From Piscinibacter defluvii (GTDB taxonomy: Bacteria > Pseudomonadota > Gammaproteobacteria > Burkholderiales > Burkholderiaceae_C): a stretch of 64,000 nt of DNA. Positions 58,744 to 64,000 of this stretch are shown in pieces (position 1 is the first letter of the stretch; every line of letters starts with the position of its first letter). Location: positions 64,088 to 128,087 of the forward strand of contig NZ_ML137199.1 in the NCBI RefSeq assembly GCF_004011805.1. Direction: 5' to 3'. The notes under the pieces are model-generated. The model had not been told where the DNA came from, made no database searches, and worked only from the letters and a program-made list of their open reading frames with translations. Made by a program: the position numbers and the translations under genes.

Positions 58744-59814
58744 TCAGAGCGTCCCGAGCCCGCTGAGCGTCGGAATCGGCGTGGGCCGCGAGGGTCCGGG
58801 GTCCTCGCCCTCGGCCACCTCGGTCAGCAGCGCCGCGGCGCTGCGGATCAGCGGCCAGGCCAGCGTGGCGCCGGTGCCGTCGGTGCTCTCCATGCCGAGC
58901 TCGAGCAGCGCCGAGGCCTGGAACAGTGCCAGCGTGCGGTCCAGCCCCTGGTGGCCGTGGCTGCGGCAGTAGACGCAATAGTCGGTGACCGCCGGCGCGA
59001 TGCGCGAGGCGACCATCAGCGCGGCGCAGGCCGGCACGCCGTCGACGACGATCAGGTGCCGCTTGCTGCCGGCCACCAGCATCACGCCGACCATCATCGC
59101 CATCTCGAAACCGCCGAAGGCGGCAAGCGCCTCGACCGGGTCGGCCGCGTCCTTGTGGCGCAGCTGCGCACCCTGCAACACGTTCATCAGGTGCTGCAGG
59201 TCCTCGGGCGTCATCGACGGACCGGCGTAGAGCAGGTCGCGCAGTTCCGTGCCGCCCAGGCGCGACAGCACGAGCGCCGCGCTTTCCTGCGATCCGACGC
59301 CGACGCCAGCGCAGGCGATCGCGTTGCCGGGCAGCGAGTCGGCGATCTCCATGCCGGCGCGGATGGCCGCGTGGGCCTGGTCGAGCGACATCGCCATGGT
59401 GGCGCGTGCGCTGCGCGTGCCATGGGCGATCTTGCGCGCCAGCAGGCGTGCGTGCGGTGCGACGGGTTCGGCCACGCCGCAGTCGACCACCGACAGCTCC
59501 AGCCCCTGGATGCGTGCGAACACCGCCACCGGCAGCTGCGAGGACAGCAGGCTGCCGACCAGCCTGGCCGTCGACGGGCGCCCGGGCATGCCGATGCCGT
59601 CGACCGCCAGACCATGGTCGGCGGCGAACATGACAATCTGTGGCGTCCGGAAGCGCGGCTTGAGCGTGTTCTGGATCAGCCCCAGGCGCACCGCCAGCGG
59701 CTCGAGTTCACCGAGGCTGCCGACGGTCTCGCCGCGGCGACCGAGCTTCTCGCGCAGGGCTTGCTCGAGCAGCGGGTTGGCGGTGGGCGTGATCAGCGAA
59801 CGGTTGACCGACAT
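58744..59814 (-). CDS. cobT: CobT-family nicotinate-nucleotide--dimethylbenzimidazole phosphoribosyltransferase homologue
   Basis: A 356-residue CobT-family protein. Family blocks are PQIVMFAADHGLAVDGIGMPGRPSTARLVG, VVDCGV, GAGVGVGSQESAALVLSRL and CRSHGHQGLDRTLALF. In classical CobT the catalytic glutamate sits in GEGTGA; here the matching position reads STDGTGAT, with aspartate at residue 312. It may activate an alternative lower base or be slower. No other cobalamin gene is adjacent, so the function is less certain than the family. Confidence 0.82.
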   Translation of the reverse strand: MSVNRSLITPTANPLLEQALREKLGRRGETVGSLGELEPLAVRLGLIQNTLKPRFRTPQIVMFAADHGLAVDGIGMPGRPSTARLVGSLLSSQLPVAVFARIQGLELSVVDCGVAEPVAPHARLLARKIAHGTRSARATMAMSLDQAHAAIRAGMEIADSLPGNAIACAGVGVGSQESAALVLSRLGGTELRDLLYAGPSMTPEDLQHLMNVLQGAQLRHKDAADPVEALAAFGGFEMAMMVGVMLVAGSKRHLIVVDGVPACAALMVASRIAPAVTDYCVYCRSHGHQGLDRTLALFQASALLELGMESTDGTGATLAWPLIRSAAALLTEVAEGEDPGPSRPTPIPTLSGLGTL

Positions 59815-59919
59815 GGAGGCGCTGGGGGATGCAGGAATCGCGCCGACAGGCGCGGCCGCTCACTTATTGTGAGGCCGCGGCCCCGCGCCGTGCAATGCGA
59901 TCCCGCCGCGCCGTGCGTT

Positions 59920-61482
59920 CTAGCGCAGGAACAAGCGGTACACCGGGTTGTCCGTCTCGTCGTCGCATGGGTAGGCCAGGCCCTCGAGAAAGGCGCGGAA
60001 GGCCTGCTTGTCCGAGCGCGGCACCTGCAGCCCGACCAGGATGCGCCCGTAGTCCGCACCCTGGTTGCGGTAGTGGAACAGGCTGATGTTCCAGTCCGGG
60101 TGCATGCTCTCGAGGAAGCGCATCAACGCCCCCGGACGCTCCGGGAAGACGAAGCGGAACAGCCGTTCATCCTGCGCCAGTTCGCTGCGCCCGCCCACCA
60201 GGTGGCGCAGGTGCTGCTTGGCGAGCTCGTCGTCGGTCAGGTCCAGGGTCGGGAAGCCGTGCCGCTCGAGATGGCGCGCCAGCTTGTGGCCCTCCTCCCG
60301 GTTGGTGGTGGCCACGCCGACGAACACATGGGCCTGGTCCGAGTCGGAGATGCGGTAGTTGAACTCGGTGACCGCACGCGCGCCGATCAACCCGCACAGC
60401 CGCTTGAAGCTGCCGCGCTCCTCGGGGATCGTCACCGCGAACAGCGCCTCGCGCGCCTCGCCCACCTCGGCGCGCTCGGCGACGAAGCGCAGCCGGTCGA
60501 AGTTCATGTTGGCGCCGCAGGTGATGGCGACGTAGGTCTGCCCCTTGGTGCGGTGCTGTTCGACGTACTGCTTGATCGCCGCCACGCCGAGCGCGCCGGC
60601 CGGCTCGAGGATGCTGCGGGTGTCCTGGAACACGTCCTTGATCGCGGCACAGACGGCGTCGGTGTCGACCACCACGAAGTCGTCGACCAGCCGGCGCGTC
60701 AGGCGGAAGGTCTCTTCGCCGACCAGCTTGACCGCGGTGCCGTCGGAGAACAGGCCGACGTCGGCCAGCGTGACGCGCTTGCCGGCACGCACCGATCGCA
60801 CCATCGCGTCCGAGTCGGTGGTCTGCACACCGATCACCTTGATCTCCGGCCGCACCGACTTGATGTAGGCCGCCACGCCCGAGATCAGCCCGCCGCCGCC
60901 GATCGCGACGAACACCGCGTCGATCGGGCCCTGGTGCTGGCGCAGGATCTCCATCGCGATCGTGCCCTGCCCGGCGATCACGTCCGGGTCGTCGAACGGG
61001 TGCACGAAGGTCAGGCCCTGCGAGCGTTCCAGCTCGAGCGCGTGCACATAGGCGTCGGAGTAGCTGTCGCCGTGCAGCACGACTTCGCCGCCGAGCGCGC
61101 GCACCGCGTCGATCTTCAGGCGCGGCGTGGTCACCGGCATCACGATCAGGGCGCGGCAGCCGAGCCGCCTGGCGCCCAGCGCCACGCCTTGCGCATGGTT
61201 GCCCGCCGAGGCGCAGATGACGCCGCGCTGCAGCTGCTCCGGGCTCAGGTGCGCCATCTTGTTGTAGGCGCCACGCAGCTTGAAGCTGAACACCGGCTGG
61301 CTGTCCTCGCGCTTCAGCAGCACCTGGTTGCCCAGGCGCTTGGACAGGCTGCGTGCGCTGTCCAGCGGCGACTCGATCGCCACGTCGTAGACACGCGCGG
61401 TCAGGATCTTCTGCAGGTAGTCGGCCGGCTTGAGTCGCGGTCGCTTGTCGGTGGGGGTCGGGCTGCGGCGGGAGCCGGCCAT
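59920..61482 (-). CDS. ilvA: IlvA, threonine ammonia-lyase (biosynthetic)
   Basis: A 520-residue pyridoxal-phosphate enzyme making 2-oxobutyrate from threonine for isoleucine synthesis. The PLP lysine is Lys68 in SFKLRGAYNKM. GGGGLISGVAAYIK is the phosphate-binding loop. The C-terminal half carries two ACT-like regulatory domains (about 335-510) for isoleucine/valine feedback. Length is that of the long biosynthetic form. Between its start and the divergent OsmC gene is a 346-base stretch with a terminator hairpin. Confidence 0.96.
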   Translation of the reverse strand: MAGSRRSPTPTDKRPRLKPADYLQKILTARVYDVAIESPLDSARSLSKRLGNQVLLKREDSQPVFSFKLRGAYNKMAHLSPEQLQRGVICASAGNHAQGVALGARRLGCRALIVMPVTTPRLKIDAVRALGGEVVLHGDSYSDAYVHALELERSQGLTFVHPFDDPDVIAGQGTIAMEILRQHQGPIDAVFVAIGGGGLISGVAAYIKSVRPEIKVIGVQTTDSDAMVRSVRAGKRVTLADVGLFSDGTAVKLVGEETFRLTRRLVDDFVVVDTDAVCAAIKDVFQDTRSILEPAGALGVAAIKQYVEQHRTKGQTYVAITCGANMNFDRLRFVAERAEVGEAREALFAVTIPEERGSFKRLCGLIGARAVTEFNYRISDSDQAHVFVGVATTNREEGHKLARHLERHGFPTLDLTDDELAKQHLRHLVGGRSELAQDERLFRFVFPERPGALMRFLESMHPDWNISLFHYRNQGADYGRILVGLQVPRSDKQAFRAFLEGLAYPCDDETDNPVYRLFLR

Positions 61483-61548
61483 GGCGATCTTCTCCGGGCG
61501 GTGGGCCGTTGCGGCGCCGCATCATAGCCGCGCGGGCGCTGGGTGCCG

Positions 61549-61586
61549 CCCAAAGAAAAGAGCCCAAGGCATTGCTGCCTTGGGCT
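61549..61586 (-). terminator. Strong terminator hairpin upstream of ilvA
   Basis: Arms AGCCCAAGGCA (61561-61571) and TGCCTTGGGCT (61576-61586) make a perfect 11-base stem around a TTGC loop. On the minus strand it is followed by CTTTTCTTT, a T-rich run, so it should end minus-strand transcripts about 67 bases before the ilvA ATG. No minus-strand gene lies upstream, since OsmC is divergent. It therefore ends either a short leader of ilvA or an independent small RNA. Confidence 0.75.
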
Positions 61587-61641
61587 GAATCCACCAATGG
61601 AGGAGGTGGAGGAGACAAGCGGATCGGAGATCGAATCGCGT

Positions 61642-61701
61642 CTAAACGAACACAAACGACAGAAGACGATCACCGAATGAATCGAGTGTAGGCGCTTTCA
61701 T
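61642..61701 (-). CDS. Possible 19-residue leader ORF upstream of ilvA
   Basis: A short frame on the minus strand encodes MKAPTLDSFGDRLLSFVFV and ends 55 bases before the terminator stem. Its Leu/Val/Thr content would be compatible with amino-acid attenuation of ilvA, but there is no isoleucine and no clear ribosome-binding site. The segment between it and the terminator has a CCTCC-rich run at 61614-61599 that could bind ribosome-binding sites. It may instead be a chance frame inside a small RNA. Confidence 0.3.
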   Translation of the reverse strand: MKAPTLDSFGDRLLSFVFV

Positions 61702-61828
61702 GCTGCGCCGCAATAACTTCATCGCGTGAACTTAGAGCGATCTCTCGGCGACGTGATGCAGCGCACAATACGCGCCGCCGGTGCACCGCTGGGGTGCAAC
61801 ATCGACCGGCCAAACCCGGGGACCGAGC

Positions 61829-62251
61829 ATGGAGTGCACGATCAATTGGCTGCCGGCCGCCGGCATGGCCTTCAGCGCCGAGACGGGCAGCGGCCACCTG
61901 ATCACGATGGATGGCGCGCCCGACGGTGGCGGTCGCAACCTCGCGCCGCGACCGATGGAGACGGTGCTGGCCGGCACCGGCGCCTGCACCGCCTACGACG
62001 TCGTGCTGATCCTCAAGCGCGGCCGGCACGACGTGCGCGGCTGCCAGGTCAGGATCGAGGCCGACCGGGCTGACGTCGATCCGAAGGTATTCACCCGCAT
62101 CCGCATGCATTTCATCGTCACCGGGCGCGATCTGCCGGAATCGGCGGTCGAACGCGCGGTCAAGCTGTCGCACGAGAAGTACTGCTCGGCCAGCGCCATG
62201 CTGGGCAAGACCGCGGAGATGACGACCAGTTTCGAGATCGTGGCCGCCTGA
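61829..62251 (+). CDS. OsmC-family protein
   Basis: A 140-residue OsmC/Ohr-family protein, likely a thiol peroxidase or hydrolase. The two conserved cysteines are in GTGACTAYDV and KYCSASAML. The start at 61829 gives MECTINW, the usual OsmC opening; the open frame extends 16 codons upstream. It is convergent with coq7, 16 bases between stops. Confidence 0.9.
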   Translation: MECTINWLPAAGMAFSAETGSGHLITMDGAPDGGGRNLAPRPMETVLAGTGACTAYDVVLILKRGRHDVRGCQVRIEADRADVDPKVFTRIRMHFIVTGRDLPESAVERAVKLSHEKYCSASAMLGKTAEMTTSFEIVAA

Positions 62252-62267
62252 CCAGCGCGGTTCGGGA

Positions 62268-62912
62268 TCAGAAGCGGTGCGCGGTGACGGTCATGACCTT
62301 GGCCGCTGCCCGCATCGCCCAGCGCACCGGCGCGGGCAGTTCGGCGGCACCGGCCGCCTGGGCGGCATCGGCATGGCGGGCTTCGTCCTGCCGCATCTGC
62401 TCGACGATGGCGCGAGAGGCCTTGTCGGCGGCGGGCAGCCGATCCAGGTGACCTTCCAGATGCTGCTCGACCTGGCGCTCGGTCTCCACGAGAAAGCCCA
62501 GACTGGTCGCATCGCCGACTCGCCCGGCCAGCAGGCCGATCGCAAACGCACCGCCGTACCACAGCGGATTGAGCAGGCTCGGCCGGGCGCCGAGTTCGCC
62601 CAGGCGTCGCTGGGTCCAGGCCAGGTGGTCGGTCTCCTCGCGGGCCGCGGCATCGAACTGGTGGCGCAGAACCGGATCGCGTGCCGTCAACGCCTGCGCG
62701 CTGTACAGCGCCTGGGCGCAAACCTCGCCGACGTGATTGACGCGCATCAGTGAGCCGGACAGTCGGCGCTCGTCCGCGCCAAGGTCCCCATCCGGTTCAG
62801 GTGCGCTGGGGCAGGGTCGCCCCGCATGGCTGGCGCCGGCCAGGGTTCGCAAGGCGGTGTCGACGGCGGCGATCACGGCATCCGTGCCGCTCAAGGGCTG
62901 CCAGGAAGTCAT
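62268..62912 (-). CDS. coq7: Coq7, 2-polyprenyl-3-methyl-6-methoxy-1,4-benzoquinol monooxygenase
   Basis: A 214-residue di-iron hydroxylase of ubiquinone synthesis. The iron ligands are in [25 protein letters not shown], the [17 protein letters not shown] region and the terminal [13 protein letters not shown]. The start at 62912 gives MTSWQPLSG, the right length for the family; an upstream extension is open but unrelated. It matches the respiratory setting, where quinone receives electrons from HoxZ. Confidence 0.95.
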   Translation of the reverse strand: MTSWQPLSGTDAVIAAVDTALRTLAGASHAGRPCPSAPEPDGDLGADERRLSGSLMRVNHVGEVCAQALYSAQALTARDPVLRHQFDAAAREETDHLAWTQRRLGELGARPSLLNPLWYGGAFAIGLLAGRVGDATSLGFLVETERQVEQHLEGHLDRLPAADKASRAIVEQMRQDEARHADAAQAAGAAELPAPVRWAMRAAAKVMTVTAHRF

Positions 62913-63123
62913 GACACAAGTATGTCGCGCCTGGCCCGGAATGGCATCGTGGCCGGCCGTTGTGATCAGGCAACAAGGGGTTCGATATTCGTCCCAAATC
63001 TTTGCAACCCCGGAGGCCGTCTGGTGCAATACGCCCAACTTCCGCTGAGGGGGTTCGGCCTGATCTGCCCGAAAAGGGCGCCAGTCGATCGGGACCTCTT
63101 GTTCAACTTAGGAGATAGTCGCA

Positions 63124-64000
63124 ATGAAAAAATCTCTGCTCGCTCTCGCCGTGTTGGGTGCGTTCGCCGGTGCGGCCTCGGCCCAGTCGTCGGTGACGAT
63201 CTACGGCGTGGTCGACCTGGCTGTGCAGAAGTCCAACGGTGGCAACACCTACAGCCCGGGCGTGTGCGAGGTCCCGAGCGCGACCACGAACACCTGCGGC
63301 CCGCTGGGCACGAAGGCCTGGAAGCTGCAGCAGTCGACCGCCTCGCGCCTCGGCTTCCGCGGCACCGAAGACCTGGGCGGCGGCCTGTCGGCCCAGTTCC
63401 AGATCGAACACCGCTTCACGCCCGATGACGGTGCCGCCGGCAGCCCGTTCTGGGCCGGCCGCAGCTACGTGCAGCTGACCAGCGCCGCCGCAGGCTCGGT
63501 CTATCTGGGCCGCGAGTACGCGCCGTTCTTCTGGCTGGCAGCCAAGTCCGACCCGTTCGGCCCGGACGGCGTGGGTCAGTTCACCGGCTTCGTGTACGGC
63601 CTGGCCGGTACGCACGAGACCAACATGGGCGGTGACGGCCTGCCCGATGGCAACCCCGCCGGCCGCCACACCAACGGCATCGGCTACAAGTCGCCCAACC
63701 TGGGTGGGCTGACCGTCAACGCCGCGGTCGGCCTGGGTGAAGGCTCGACCACGCTGAACCGCGATGCCGGCATCAACGTCGAGTACTCGGGCGGCCCGAT
63801 CTACGCGGGTATCGGCTATGGCAAGAAGACCGGCACCAATGCCAACAGCGACGGCAACTCGCTGGTCAACCTGGCGGCAGCCTACGACTTCGGCGTGGCC
63901 AAGCTGATGGGTTACTACATCCGCACGAAGACCGGCGTGAACAGCGAAGGCACGAACAAGTTCTTCCTGATCGGCGCGACGGCCCCCCTTGGCCCCGGCC
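63124..64000 (+). CDS. Outer-membrane porin, Burkholderiales type (C-terminal part beyond the window)
   Basis: The first 292 residues of a porin; the frame is open to base 64000. The signal peptide MKKSLLALAVLGAFAGAASA gives a mature start QSSVTIYGVVDLAV. TASRLGFRGTEDLGGGLSAQFQIEHRF and GRSYVQLTSAAAGSVYLGRE are family patterns. AGGAGAT lies eight bases upstream. The 211 bases between coq7 and this gene include a possible TTGTGA/GATATT pair (62960-62989), which is weak. It is separate from the porin at 14250 and more like the major housekeeping porin. Confidence 0.95.
   Translation, partial: MKKSLLALAVLGAFAGAASAQSSVTIYGVVDLAVQKSNGGNTYSPGVCEVPSATTNTCGPLGTKAWKLQQSTASRLGFRGTEDLGGGLSAQFQIEHRFTPDDGAAGSPFWAGRSYVQLTSAAAGSVYLGREYAPFFWLAAKSDPFGPDGVGQFTGFVYGLAGTHETNMGGDGLPDGNPAGRHTNGIGYKSPNLGGLTVNAAVGLGEGSTTLNRDAGINVEYSGGPIYAGIGYGKKTGTNANSDGNSLVNLAAAYDFGVAKLMGYYIRTKTGVNSEGTNKFFLIGATAPLGPG

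Noticed and set aside
1-64000. tRNA, rRNA, CRISPR arrays, insertion sequences and prophage genes
   Set aside because: I looked for cloverleaf ends, spaced direct repeats, transposases and integrases and saw none.

Overview
The window is very GC-rich, almost fully coding and packed with overlapping start and stop codons. It looks like chromosomal DNA of a betaproteobacterium of the order Burkholderiales. Supporting signs are a Cupriavidus-type membrane-bound hydrogenase operon, a Bug-type tripartite-tricarboxylate binding protein, Burkholderiales-type porins, a liv-type ABC operon with attached acyl-CoA ligases, and a complete gsp type II secretion cluster. I see no rRNA, tRNA, CRISPR array, insertion sequence or prophage.

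Region 1 (1-12402, minus strand) is one long [NiFe]-hydrogenase operon in the order hoxK-hoxG-hupE-hoxZ-hoxM-hoxL-hoxO-hoxQ-hoxR-hoxT-hoxV-hypA-hypB-hypF-hypC-hypD-hypE; hypE runs off the left edge. It encodes structural subunits, the cytochrome b anchor, the maturation protease, chaperones and the Ni/Fe(CN)2CO assembly proteins. The small subunit has the six-cysteine set of oxygen-tolerant enzymes. HypF is a short form. Two internal gaps carry copies of the same structured repeat with compensatory base changes. A methyl-accepting chemotaxis protein with a C-terminal Cache-like domain lies upstream.

Region 2 (14250-24724) carries a porin, a Bug binding protein, a MarR/feruloyl-CoA-synthase-like/crotonase operon with a palindromic operator, a sorbosone-dehydrogenase-like protein, a coiled-coil orphan, a PaaK-like ligase and the start of the liv cluster. 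Region 3 (23918-32784) holds livF, a substrate-binding protein, livM, livH, livG and a long acyl-CoA ligase gene broken by one in-frame amber codon, then divergent Crp- and LuxR-type regulators behind a palindrome.

Region 4 (32875-46384) is mixed: a lipoprotein amidohydrolase, a two-gene operon of a cytosolic 5'-nucleotidase and a TIR-like protein (the best candidate for an undescribed nucleotide-based system), an AraC regulator, a tannase/feruloyl-esterase lipoprotein, a two-component pair with a hybrid kinase, a single-domain globin and a 7TM-GGDEF diguanylate cyclase.

Region 5 (46400-58737) is an AAA+ ATPase followed by gspFEDNMLKJIHG on the minus strand with gspC divergent. Region 6 (58744-64000) has a CobT homologue, ilvA with an unexplained terminator-bearing leader, an OsmC protein, Coq7 and a second porin cut by the right edge.
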